DNA of 64,000 bases from Terebella lapidaria (taxonomy: Eukaryota; Annelida; Polychaeta; Terebellida; Terebellidae), in the NCBI GenBank assembly GCA_949152475.1, contig OX424564.1, positions 27,774,165 through 27,838,164 on the forward strand. The letters are read 5' to 3'. Below, piece after piece: positions 1 through 11,037 of this stretch. Every line of letters starts with the position of its first letter. Within the stretch, counting starts at the first letter, position 1. Below the pieces are notes generated by a model. That model worked only from the letters and a program-made list of their open reading frames with translations. It made no database searches and was not told where the DNA came from. The translations under genes and the position numbers were made by a program.

Positions 1-56
1 TTTTCAAGACCTAGTAGGCATAGCCTACAACTGTAATCTAGATATAGCGTGAAATC

Positions 57-458
57 TTGTATAAGCCTACATTATTTCCTACATTTCCGTTCCCAATAAC
101 AATGGAATCAATTCGAAGTTGTAGGGACCTCTCTTGGTGTACAATACTACATGTCATGGCACTCTCTTCAGCTCTAGAGCTTCCGATATATCTGGCTTAT
201 CCAGAATGTAATCCCGGGATTCGTCCATTGCTGAATGGATATATTTTGCCTCGAACCTTTGAGAAGTTAGCAAACACGGCACCCCTGATTATCTTCTGGT
301 CTAGAGATGGTTCTTTGGATAACACACCAAATGCATCTTTCCAAGCAGACCATTTTGTGTATATTCACCACAAGGCACAAAGCCACCCCATCGATGTTTC
401 ACCACATGCTAGCAATGCTGCCTGTATCAATATTTGTAACGCAGAGACAAAACGGACA
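57..458 (+). pseudogene. OTU-like peptidase C-terminal segment, in frame with the hAT transposase
   Basis: The open frame that later becomes the transposase starts at or before 57, with Met codons at 57 and 102. Before the likely transposase Met (459) it encodes a segment with LHVMALSSALELPIYLAYP and, about 60 residues on, an FWSRD and a DHFVYI motif. This resembles the C-terminal half of OTU-fold cysteine peptidases, in which a hydrophobic IYLAYP-like strand is followed by a catalytic His in an NHFV-type motif. The N-terminal half with the catalytic Cys is not in the window. It may be the end of a second transposon protein, an upstream exon, or a real fusion. The match is from memory of the family pattern only. 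Confidence 0.4.
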
Positions 459-3115
459 ATGGCTTCCGAAAAAGCAGGATCACTTAAACGGCAGAAGGTT
501 CAAAGCAAGCTACATTGTTACTTCAAAACTCCGCTGCCTGAATCCCAAGAACCCACAGTGCCTCCTGCTAGTGAAGTGGACGTGTCACAGACCACCAAAC
601 CACCCGACGTGGACACTTCAAACCTATACAGAGATGTGGCTGATTTTGCAGAACGCAGAGACTCCTTGAAAGATGCCGACAAAAAATACTTGATCGACCC
701 CCAATCGTCCAGTATTATGCATGCTTCCTTCAAGTATCCTACAAACAAACATGGACGCAAATACAACCCAGAATGGCAACAGGCGTATCCATGGTTGAGG
801 TATTCCAAAGCCAGTGATGGTGCATACTGTTCCGTTTGTCTTGCCTTCGCTCAATCTAAGTCAAACGCCGAGTTTGCATCAAAACCATTCCAGGACTGGA
901 AAAATGCACTGGGAAACAAACGTGGTAGACTCCAGAAACACAGCAACAGTGAAACACACCAAGATGCTCTCCAACGTGCCGACCATTTCCGTCAGATATG
1001 TGAGGGAACTCACGAGTCAATCACTGGCTGCTTGAGCAAAGCTTACCAGGACAAGGTGGATCAGAATCGACAAGCACTCTCCTCCATCATAAACGTTGTT
1101 CTGATGCTTGGGCAAAGGGGTATCCCTCTGAGAGGTGATTGGGACAAGGAAAGTCACCATGAAGACGGAAATTTCAACTTCTTCGTGGACAAATTCAGTC
1201 AGCAAGATGCTCAACTCAAATCCCATCTAGAAACCGCCCCCAGAAATGCAAAGTACTTGTCCCCGAAAGTGCAAAACGAATTGATTGGCTGCATTGAGCA
1301 ACTACTACGCCAACACATAGTTACCAAAGTGAACGAGTCTGAATTCTTCAGCATAATGGCTGATGAAACTACTGATGTCTCCACTACAGAACAGCTGTCC
1401 ATCTGTGTCAGATACTTGGAGAAGACCAAAGACGGCCTTGTCGTGAATGAAGATTTCCTCGGTTATGCTGATCTTCCAGAAACAACTGCAAAATGCATCA
1501 CAGATACCCTTGTTGAGAGATTGAAAGAGTGGGGCCTCCATTTGAACAACTGGCGTGGGAAAGGATTCGACATCGCCGATGAGTGGGCACGTAGCCGGGG
1601 TGCAATCGAAAATCACAGATCTGTTCCCAAAAGCCAAATATTTCACACACTGTGCTAGCCACTGTCTGAATTTAGTCATTGTCGCGAGTTGTGAGCAGGT
1701 ACCAGACATACGTAACTTCATGTCAAGTTTGAGGAGTCTCACAGTCTTCTTGGGTGCCAGTGCGAAACGCAAGTCAGTAATGAAAGAAATGATGAAGAAG
1801 TTGAATCAGAAGAACATAGACCACTCAGTGAGCATTGATGACGACAACGACGACATCCTCCTTCAGAGCACAGGAAGGTCAACGATTCCAACACTGTCCA
1901 CGACCAGGTGGCTATCACGTATCGACTCACTGAGTGCATTCCTCGTTAACTTTGAGCATGTAATTGATATTCTAGACGACATCAAAGAAAAGTCACATGG
2001 ACAGGCTTCTGCAGATGCATCATCACAAAAAGCTTTGATGTCGCAGTTCAGTTTCATTGTCTCCGCCTGCATTTGCCAGTATATTCTAGGATTTATTAGG
2101 CCCCTCAGTGTTTCTCTGCAGGCCACACGTTGTGATCTTGTTGAAGCACACCAAGAGGCACAGCGCCTGATAGCATCGTTGAGGTTGGTGAGGACGGATG
2201 ATTCTTTCCAAAAGCTGTACACAAGAGCCACATCCCTCGCAGCTTCCATTGAAGTTCAGCCTCAGAAACCACGCACAAAAGGTCGTCAAATGCATCGTGC
2301 TAATGCTTCAGGGAGTTCAGATGGCGATCCCATCTTCGAATTCTTCAAGGTGCGTTGTAAATACCAGTAGCTCATTTTGTACTCGTCTATTACCTGATTT
2401 CAAATAAAATGCAGATGCAATGTTGTAATAGTACCAAACATCAATTGACCGGTTTTTGTAGGTGAATTACTACTTCAACTTTGTTGATCACGTTCTAAGT
2501 CACCTGCTAACGCGATTCCCTGCAACGCTGAAGAGTGCCATGATTTCCTGCTACTTGCTACCTGATAAGCTTCAACATCTGACACCAGATCTAACCAACG
2601 AGTTGTTCCTACAGTTTGAAGATGAGCTTCCTTCGCCATCAGATTTTGAGCAAGAGGTACAATTATACATTTGGTTAGGTAGTTACATCCTATGGTGGTG
2701 TATCGCAGTTGGATCCCAAATTTGACTGGTGACTGGAATAATATGTATTAATTTATTTCAGCTGATCCGATGGAGGCACATGCACAGCGCCGAGAAGTCC
2801 ACGGAGTCATCCTCCCAGATAACACTGATGCAAGTTGCCACAGCTGCTGAAAGATTCTATCCCAACATACACAGGATCCTACAGTTACTGTTAACACTAC
2901 CTGTAGGATCCTGTGCATGCGAGAGATCTTTCAGCAGCCTTCGCCGTCTGAAAACCTGGAGCCGCTCCACGATGAGCCAGGCTCGTTTGAATCGTCTGGC
3001 AATGATGTATGTTCATAGGAACAGGGGGTTTGTACGAGATTTGGCACCAATTGATGTTTTGCGTCTGTGGGATGCAAGTAATCATCGCAAGATTGTGCTC
3101 GCATTCAAATCGTAG
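459..3115 (+). pseudogene. hAT transposase gene (TTF-type zinc finger / DUF4371 / hAT dimerisation), three exons, one frame break
   Basis: Exons are 459-2349, 2462-2656 and 2762-3115. The introns are GT-AG, 112 and 105 bp long, and both lie between codons (phase 0). The Met at 459 opens a basic start (KRQKVQSKLHCYF) as in ZMYM1 or THAP0-like hAT proteins. A TTF-type zinc-finger region follows (WLRYS, YCSVCLAF, KHSNSETH), then DUF4371 with the catalytic-region motif FFSIMADETTDVSTTEQLS. The C-terminus has the hAT dimerisation signature (RFYPNIHRIL, CERSFSSLRRLKTW, RLNRLAMMYVHR). Near 1570-1590 the frame shifts by a small indel inside the GxGxDxAxxMSG motif, after which MSGHVAGVQSKI continues in another frame, so the copy is not active as it stands. 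Outside that break the gene is well preserved. It could also be read as a recently inactivated domesticated gene. Confidence 0.85.
2844..2937. repeat. Two-step hairpin inside the hAT dimerisation coding region
   Basis: Two nested inverted repeats share one centre. The inner arms are 15 bp and perfect (cacaggatcctacag at 2870-2884, ctgtaggatcctgtg at 2901-2915). The outer arms are 12 bp and perfect (ctgctgaaagat at 2844-2855, atctttcagcag at 2926-2937). The whole lies in coding sequence for conserved dimerisation motifs. Confidence 0.85.
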
Positions 3116-3546
3116 TCCCTGTATACAATGGAACATGACCCATTGTTCTTGTCTGTCGTCATTCCGCATGTCTGTGACACATTCAGTACTAGTACCATAT
3201 CTGAGATTGAAACTCATCATTGTGTCATCATGGTCATGTCATCTTGAAATAAAAATTTACTTTCATCGGGTTATCGGTATATTATTTCATTTGACTGAAT
3301 AACAACTCGTACTGGAAAAAACATACAAACATGAAACAAATCTTATCAGGTTATTTTACATAAATTCATGCACAATGAAAATCGGATAAAAGCACTTGAA
3401 TGTGCTCTAAAAACACTCTAAAAAATAGCTAAAACGCAAAATTTTGTGGGGGGCTTACGGCGCCCCCCAAACCCCCAGACCGTTCAGTGCTAGGACTCAA
3501 AAGCAATTATTGCCTCCTCTGATTTATGACCCTAGTTACGGGCCTG

Positions 3547-4287
3547 CCTGGATTGCCTGCTGCCAGCCAGGCTCCAGTTGTTTATCAGAACTGCACCTTC
3601 AATATTGTACAGGCTGGTCCTGAGAAGAAAAGAAGAAGGGTAGCTGTCATTTCTAGTGATTCCAGTCAAGATTAAGTTCGAATTGCAATTGTTCAAAAAT
3701 ATGGTTTATGTGTGTGTGGTGCGTGTGTGTGTTTGTGCGTTTGTGTTTTTGAGTGCCAATTTTTGTGTTAGTTTACAGACAAGAAAGTATTAGGGCAAGT
3801 TGATATCATATTCATAGGCCTAGCGCCTATTGATAGTGAATCTATAGTGTTAGTGATAAGTGTTCAATAATTGCTGAGTGACATGTATTGTAGGTGTCTA
3901 CATGTATTTTTGTAATACGGCTGTAGCTATCAAATGTATTTTCATTAATTCTCACTGAATTCACCTCCTTGATATCATCTCACCAAGTTGACTTATCAAA
4001 AATATCAATAGATCTATCTTGCATTTGTTTTGATGTTAAATGTTGATCGAAGGATTTTAAAGAGAATTTGAATTTGAACTGACATGCATAGCTCTAATAT
4101 ACTGTAGTGAGACTAAATGTGACCGTTCACTTTGACCGGCAGGCCCCAGCCTTGGCCATGCTGAACTAGAGTAAGTTTGAGATGTTTTGCAATTCCGCCA
4201 ATGAACAAAATAAATTTGTACAATGAATGTACACACCCACACATATCTAAATATCTGAGTATTTTGGTTACATTTTTTCCCGACTAA
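3547..4287. other. Gene-free stretch with a short GT-rich microsatellite
   Basis: No coding signal is seen. A GT-rich simple repeat runs about 3697-3750 and the remainder is AT-rich unique sequence. Confidence 0.6.
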
Positions 4288-4740
4288 ATGGGACCCAATT
4301 CAAGAGCAACTGAGACTTTATTTCAACTCACAACTGAGACTTTGACAACTCAGCTGCTGTCCAAGTCCGATATAAACAAACCACACGTGCCTCACCTCAT
4401 TACTTATGCAGGCAGTCATCCGCAGGTGGCAGCTTCACGCGACCACGACATGGCGGATGGCATTCTTGGCTTCGAAACTCGCCGATATTCCGCCTTGAAT
4501 CCTGCTGGAGATCGCAATGTTGTGTATGTCATGGCCTCTGAAGTATACCAGGGCCGCATAATTACTTCGAGTAACGGTTTCCTGAACTTTCCTTACATAG
4601 ATTTTCAGAACAACACTGCAAAAATCGCAGTTTTCATCATCGTAGCAAACTTCGAAGCGGCTGCCGTCTTTTTCAAATCCAAGAGCACTCTGGCCGACTT
4701 CTCGCCCGACTTCTTTTGTTGTCACTAACAACATGTATTC
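4288..4740. other. CpG-richer block with opposing open frames, possible promoter or first exon
   Basis: This stretch is clearly richer in G+C and CG dinucleotides than its surroundings. It is open on the plus strand (4288-4728, with an internal MADGILGFETRR start at 4450) and on the minus strand (4734-4435, starting MLLVTTKEVGREVGQ). Neither protein is recognised. It might be the first exon of a host gene on either strand, or a single-copy remnant. No splice partner could be found with confidence. Confidence 0.25.
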
Positions 4741-4896
4741 CTACGCGCAGTGATCCTTGGAGTCGAAGCATCGCGGCGACAACCAGACCAAAAATATCGA
4801 TTTTTCGTCAAATTCACATTAATTCTTTTATTCATCGTCAATATTACTTTTTAATTTGAAGCATCAACAGCACAATACAAAATTCATAGCTATATA
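4741..4896. other. AT-rich spacer, nothing recognised
   Basis: No coding or repeat signal is seen between the CpG-richer block and the palindrome. Confidence 0.5.
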
Positions 4897-5026
4897 ATAA
4901 ACCAAATACCGCCCTATACGTGGTTTTATTCTGCCCTTGGTCGTTTCGCGGATCCCTCGCAAGCTCGGGGTCCGTGAAACGACCGCGGGCAGAATAAAAC
5001 CACGTATAGGGCAGTATTTGGTTAAT
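4897..5026. mobile_element. Fold-back MITE, near-perfect 130-bp palindrome
   Basis: The left arm starts aaccaaataccgccctatac; the right arm read from its far end on the minus strand starts aaccaaatactgccctatac. The arms match for about 50 bases with only a few differences and enclose a short GC-rich centre (about 4950-4975). There is no coding capacity. This is the layout of a small fold-back element. Confidence 0.75.
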
Positions 5027-5199
5027 ACAGATAGTATATAAGTAATATGATACGACACGTTATAGAGTTACTATATAAAATAAGGAGCATTAACCGTTGA
5101 TCCCAACTTTCACACCACAATCATATCATATGGCGTCTTGTGACGACGAGAGTAGCAAATTCCATGAAGCCTGGCAGCATGTAAGTTTAACCACACATT

Positions 5200-7190
5200 C
5201 CACGGAATATGGGAACCAATGATCAATAATCCAAATTCGCAGTGCGCATAACATGAAGATCACTCGGCACCCACGTCACCTAATATGTGGTACATTACCA
5301 TTTGGGTGGATTAGAACCGAAAAAGTTGGACATGGCATACATGATAACCGATTCATCAGTGATGGCAATTATTAAAAACCTCGGTGCTCTGAAGTTACAT
5401 ACTGCAATGTACATGTAATTCAGCATTCACAAATTCTGACTAGAGTCTTCATTGTATTAATGCTTTTCATAAATGCCCGTTATAACACAACAATGTTTTA
5501 GAATACCAACATACATAGAAAGGTCCGTGAAAACTAATAACACACTATAGCGACAACACACAGGTATGATTTGAGAAAATATTGACTGACATCTTTACTT
5601 CAAAGAAGGGGAAACCCCTGGCTATGACTTGATATCTAGAATATCCACCACCACATTACACTATCCGCCCCATTCTAGCTTTACAGCCTGCTATTCTAGT
5701 AGTTTGGGAGACACCGTCATCATTTCCTGCCTCGCTCTTCTCGTCACCTAGTGATACATGGATGCTTATCATCATCAAAGAAATAAGAGCTATATCGAGG
5801 CACCCTCTGGCGAGTAGCTCCTCGAGAGAAATAATAACATGCAATTTTAGTTATTATTCGAAAGGCAGTGGGCGCTTTCGGTGTATTTTCCGCAGCTAGC
5901 CATCAAGTTGTTTCACCCATAAGAATAAGTGCATCAGAAATTATATCGAGTTCTGTTGAGTTTTATCCAGTAAATCCACGAGTACTGATCCTTCTCGTTG
6001 AAAATATTCAATATCAACTACCAAACTATCACTTGAGTATGCAACTGACAACTATAAATTGAGAGGCATTATTCCTTGAATATATGGCATTGTGAAACGA
6101 GCATGTACGTAATTCACACTCGCAGGTCACATAATATGAAGACTACAGACCGAGGTACACGGACGTCCAACGCCATTTAGTTAATTAGCTTCATGATGAG
6201 GTTTTAGTTCTGATATGAATCTCGACCAGTATAATGCATACGAACTCGCAGATTCTTTGTAATCCACTTACCAAAAATACCAATACCATCATGTTTACTT
6301 CAAAGAAGGGGAAACCCCCTGGACCTGACCAATTATCTAAGGTATCCATATTCACCATACCATCACCATACCCGCCCCATTCTAGTATAACCGTTTGCTA
6401 TACCGATGGTTTGAAATATGCCATCGCCATTTCCTTCCCCGCTACTCTCATCATCTTATGACACAGGAGTGCTTATCATCATCAAGGAAATATGACCGAT
6501 ATCAAGGCACCCACTTGCCAGTAGCTCTTCAAAGGAAATAATAACGTGCAATTTTAATCATTATTCGAGACTGTGGACGTTTTGGGTGCGTTTTTCTAAG
6601 CTCGTCATCATGATAAATCGAGCAAAAAGCGACTAGCAACAACCCTACAACAAGTGAGCTTCCACGAGTAACCAATGTATCAATGCTGAGTGCATTAAAA
6701 GTATATCTGTAGGTTTGTTTTGAGTTTTATCCACTCACTTCAAGAGTAATGCTACGTCTCAGTGAAAAAAATTCGATAAGTGTAAATAATATACAAATAT
6801 TAGATGTTGAGGAGTCCAATATGCAGTTTACGGGATGAAGAAATGCCATATTTGCCGAGGCGTTAGCCGAGGTCAATATGATATTTCTGAATCCCGTAAA
6901 CTGTATATTGGACGACTCTCAACATCCAACATTTGCTTTAATATTTACAGAGCCGAAACGAACAAAAGCCACGTTCTTTTCTGTTGGGAGAAACCCAGAG
7001 TAGGGAAAGCCCACATGTAACACGCGCTCTGATTTGGCTGATAAGCACAGCATCGTCCAATATACATATTTGCCGTCCAATATAGACTTTCACCATATAC
7101 CATCACGTGAGTATGGAACTATTACCTATAAATCAAGAGGCATCATTCCTGGAATACATTGCATTGTGAAACGAGAACAAATATAGACCA
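5200..7190. repeat. Diverged tandem duplication, two units about 0.7 kb apart
   Basis: Sequence near 5595-5890 reappears near 6293-6590, starting tttacttcaaagaagggg in both. The flanking parts are also collinear: 6010-6110 matches 7085-7185, with gaggcattattccttgaata against gaggcatcattcctggaata. The second unit is longer because a MITE (about 6796-7085) sits inside it. On the minus strand the 5840-5660 part is open in frame and its second copy keeps the same frame for most of its length. Confidence 0.75.
6796..7085. mobile_element. MITE with inverted arms, family also present at 47.7 kb
   Basis: The arm at 6796-6836 (tgttgaggagtccaatatgc within it) is the reverse complement of 6892-6934. 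The right-hand part (6955-7020), with gttgggagaaacccagagta, recurs in opposite orientation at about 47740-47815. The element lies in the second unit of a tandem duplication, whose first unit lacks it. There is no protein of its own; the short plus-strand open frame at 6835 is treated as chance. Confidence 0.65.
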
Positions 7191-7299
7191 GACGTTACCT
7201 GTTTCAGTCACATGAAATTATAAAATGAACATAATAGTATATAATACAGTATACCAGTACATGTAGTATGTACCGACTGTTCAAGGAATGCTTCAAACT

Positions 7300-8700
7300 T
7301 CAGTCTGTATACATCAATGTTTACCAAAGTATTGAATAACCGACTTGTAATCTGGGCAGAACAATTTGAAAAGTTAAGTGATTGTCAGGGTGTCTATAGA
7401 AAAGGGAGATCAACAGCTGATCATATTTTTTTCCTATATGCCAGTGTGTCGAAGTACTTGAGAAAGCCAGGTGATCGTTTTCATGTAGCCTTCATTGACT
7501 TCTCTCGAGCATTCGATTGTATTCACAGTCTATTTTATGGTACAGATCGTTGAGAAATGGTATTCATGGTAAGCTTCTCAATATATTGATGTCCGTGTAT
7601 TCACAGTTGAAATCATGTGTTAAAACACCCAAATGTCTAACAGAATATTTTAAAATTCTAAATTTCAAAGATTTATCAAAACGATAAATGCCATTCTCAT
7701 CAAACTGTACTTAGATTTGTTCGATAAAATAATTGTACCAAAATTATGGGTCCGAAATATGGGGAACTCAGAAGCCTGAAAAAATCGAAATAGTACATAG
7801 GAAATTTTGTAAATTCATTTTGTCACTTTCATATAATACATCCAATTCTGCGGTCTTAGGTGAACTGGGTCGATATCCGTTATCTGTATTGTACCATTTT
7901 AAGTCTGTTAAATTTTGGCTAAAGATTGTTTGTGATATTGGTCATATAGGTATTAGGAACTCCATATATAAACAACTCAGATTGTATGCTGAAAATGGTT
8001 GTAAGAACTGGGTCTCTGAAATTAAACATTTTATTGTATTCGCGTGGTTTCGGAGACGTGTGGCTCCAACAAGGCGTAGGTGATACTGATATATTTTTAT
8101 GTATTCTAAAGCAGCGATTGGTAGATATCTCGCACCAGATTTGGCATGACAATATTAGTAATAAAAAAAAACTTGAGTTGTATAGAACTGATAAAAGTGA
8201 TTTTCTGTTCGAAAATTACCTGTCAATGCATATTCACTGGAAACATCGAATTGCATTCTCAACATTTCGCTGTTGTAACCATAAATTGCAAGTTGAAGTT
8301 AGTAGGCAAAACAAACAGAGCAAGTGGCCCCATTTTGTAAATTTTGTAAAAAGAATCTGGATAATGAACCTGTTGAAGATGAATTACACTTTTTTTAAAT
8401 ACGTCCTTTATATGAAAATGCACGAAAACAATATCTATCAGAATGTTTACCGTACCGTATTTATACCAAACCCTCATGTCTGGCAAATATGCCTTTGTAC
8501 TTAAATGTGTATCAGCATTTGTCTACACAGCAGCTCTCAGTATCATGGAGTCTGTATCATCTTGAAAACCGTTATGTTTGTACTTTGTCATTGATTCATC
8601 GCTCTGCACAAGTATTTCCAGCACAAATGAATGTTTCATCTTTGCATGTGGGCCAATGGCCTTATATGAATAAATAATATATATATATATATATAAATCT
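7300..8700 (+). mobile_element. LINE (non-LTR retrotransposon) remnant, reverse transcriptase and C-terminal pieces
   Basis: The frame at 7317-7553 encodes a reverse-transcriptase block: LNNRLVIWAEQFEKLSDCQG, then YRKGRSTADHIF, then FHVAFIDFSRAFD, the region around RT motif A with its catalytic Asp. After a deletion the frame at 7733-8083 gives the LINE C-terminal domain (NYGSEIWGTQKPEKIEIVHRKF). The frame at 7986-8504 continues in a different phase (FGDVWLQQGVGD, KHRIAFSTFRCCNHKLQVEV). The pieces are in the right order but out of frame with one another, and most of the palm domain is missing. A short AT microsatellite (8680-8696) follows a possible 3' tail. The clade is not resolved, with CR1/L2-like being most likely. 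Confidence 0.75.
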
Positions 8701-8799
8701 AGGTTTGAAATAAAGTAATGTAGGTGACCGACAAATATGTAATTTTGTAATTGATAGGATGATTTTCACCACTCACTATGACATATTTCGTGATAGGTG

Positions 8800-9500
8800 T
8801 CCGTTGAAATCAACGTTTTATTAAACATTTTTAGTAAACATTTTATTAAACATTTTAAACATTTCAATGACGAACCTAAGCATGGGTTCCAATATTTCCA
8901 CTCCTGCCATCGTGAAAGCATAGCACCAAGTGTGCTGTGATAACACTGAAAGAAGGCTGATGTCAATTTCAAGGTCACCAACAGATCCACCACGTATGAT
9001 TCCATTATGCCCGAATTACATCCATAAAATTTATCTCCCATCTCTTCCAAATCATGTCAAATGTGACCTTGAGATTCACCACTCAGGGTCATCTGACGAC
9101 AGTGTCAAGGTCACCAAAACCCATTATATGTGACTTCCTATATACTCATAATACGAACCTAAACCCTATGTACACGCGTTTTGTCTGCAGATGCCAATTT
9201 ACATAATTCAGATCAGATATGACCTGACCTTGAGGTTTATAACTCGAGGTCATCAGATCTCAAGTTCAAGGCCACCAAAAGATGCACCATATATGACTTC
9301 CTAAATGTTCATAATACATTCCTAAGCTCTATCTACAATACCAATTTCTGCACAGGCCAATTTACAGGCCAGGTCATCTGATGTCAAGTTCAAGGCCACC
9401 AAAAGATGCACCATATATGACTTCCGACATGTTCATAATACAAGCCTAAGCTCTATTTACATGTGTTCTCTGTCCTCAGAGGCCAATCTATGCATATTGA
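8800..9500. repeat. GGTCA-rich diverged tandem repeats of about 135-150 bp
   Basis: Units carry ttcaaggccaccaaaagatg followed by caccatatatgacttcc and atgttcataatac; the clearest copies start near 9240 and 9380, with weaker ones near 8960 and 9090. The same words occur on the other strand at 43900-44170. No coding signal is seen. Confidence 0.65.
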
Positions 9501-11037
9501 CCCATTTTCGGTCTACATTTCGGGCTGTTCGAGCGATTCAAGGTCTAGTATACACAAATAGTCTAAAATAGCATGATTAAACCGAATTATAAAAAAGTGA
9601 TTGCGTCAATTTTGAGCAAATTAATTTTAAAGTTTGGAATTGTATCAAAAAAAAAGTTTGTAATTTTTTGTACTCTTTGGCACTAAATTTGTTCTTTAGA
9701 TATTGGCTCAAAATATGTTGGACTGGTAAGCTGAAAAGTTCACGAATCCAGATGGCTTCAACTTGAAGTGGTAGACAACTGCCAACTTCACTGCTTCACT
9801 AGACCTACCTGTTGGGAGACGATTGTCTGAAAATGATACATGTAATGTTTTTATATATTTTCAATAACAAACCCAAGCTGCGACTCCATTTGTTCCTCTT
9901 GTGCCATTCGTAAAAAATAGCCTATCCAGGTGGTTCTAATTTGAAATGGTAAACAACTGCCAACATCACCGCTTCACTACGTGTTGGGAGATGTCTGGAA
10001 ATGACAAAGTAATTTCCAGCTTAATCCAACTTTGACCTACAGTTCATTGAATCAGGATGAAAAGTGGAGCAGTTGGGTGGCTATTTGTGTGTTAATTATT
10101 CAAAAGACATTGATTAAGTCCTCATCGACTTTCCGAGATTTGCGGATGGTTATCTATTTGCGGAATCACCGCGGGTACACAGGATAACATGAAACTTGTT
10201 TGTTATTAACTTCTATTTCTAATTGGTTTATTGGGATGATTAGGACATATGCTACATGTTCACTAGTGATATATACATGCCAGTTGAATTAAGGTTGTTA
10301 AACAATATCGACAAAGTAATAAATAAATCAAAAGTGAGATATTGGAGTCGGCATGAAATGTTCAACGATGTCTTATTAGTACTGTGTTGATCTTTGTGAG
10401 AAGTTAACCCAACACAATATAGGCCTAGTAGATTGTAGAATTTCGTTGAAACACTTAGTTTGATACTATTTCAACACAACTTAATATACTATTACTTCCA
10501 CACAGATTACTTGTGAATATATACTTTTTTCATATAAAATGCAAGGTCATCGAATATACACAATTCGCATCTTGGCAGTCTAACAAGACGCAGTTCTACA
10601 AATTGTCAATAGCTTAGAGCCAATAAAAGAAACCATGAATTATTATCAGCCCGTTGACCTTGGGGAGATGCAGGCACACGAGACCAGACCACCAGAGACG
10701 CCACGTGCCACCAGCTGACGACCAGAGCTTTAGATGTCTCGATATCGATAATTAGAATAGAAATGACAGACACATTCTCCCATCTATTGAGACGGCTGGA
10801 TTTGACAACTGGGTGAGAAATATGAGCGTATATATATTGTGTATGATATATGTGGGTTGCTTTGCCTGTGCAGTTCTTGCTTTTTGTAAAGAGTATAATT
10901 TACTTTAATACGCTGAATAAACAGCACACAGAGGAGGGGAGGGGGTGTTACTTCAATGAACTGTACAAAATCAGATATATGGAAGAAATAATCGATCATA
11001 ATCATAAACAAGTATAAGTCGCGCCCGCGACAATTGG
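9501..11037. other. Gene-free AT-rich stretch
   Basis: No open frame with coding character, no RNA gene and no clear repeat structure were seen. Two related phrases near 9745-9810 and 9930-9990 (gtggtagacaactgccaact against atggtaaacaactgccaaca) suggest a local old duplication. Confidence 0.5.

Larger units (their letters stand above)
1..3546 (+). mobile_element. hAT-superfamily DNA transposon, 3' end present, 5' end outside window
   Basis: The block contains a transposase gene of the DUF4371/hAT dimerisation type. It ends at a recognisable hAT terminus: read inward from 3546 on the minus strand the sequence begins CAGGCCCGTAACTAGGG, followed by the C/G-rich subterminal stretch (3450-3480) typical of these ends. 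The 8 bases after the end are cctggatt and could be the target duplication. The matching 5' end is not in the window, so this cannot be tested. The 3' non-coding part (3116-3546) carries a polyadenylation signal near 3246-3251 and otherwise no gene. Assignment to hAT is from the encoded protein and the terminus; the exact subfamily is not determined. Confidence 0.75.

Noticed and set aside
4435-4734. Definite minus-strand gene
   Set aside because: Both strands are open over the same GC-richer block and neither protein is recognised, so it is listed only as a possible promoter or exon.
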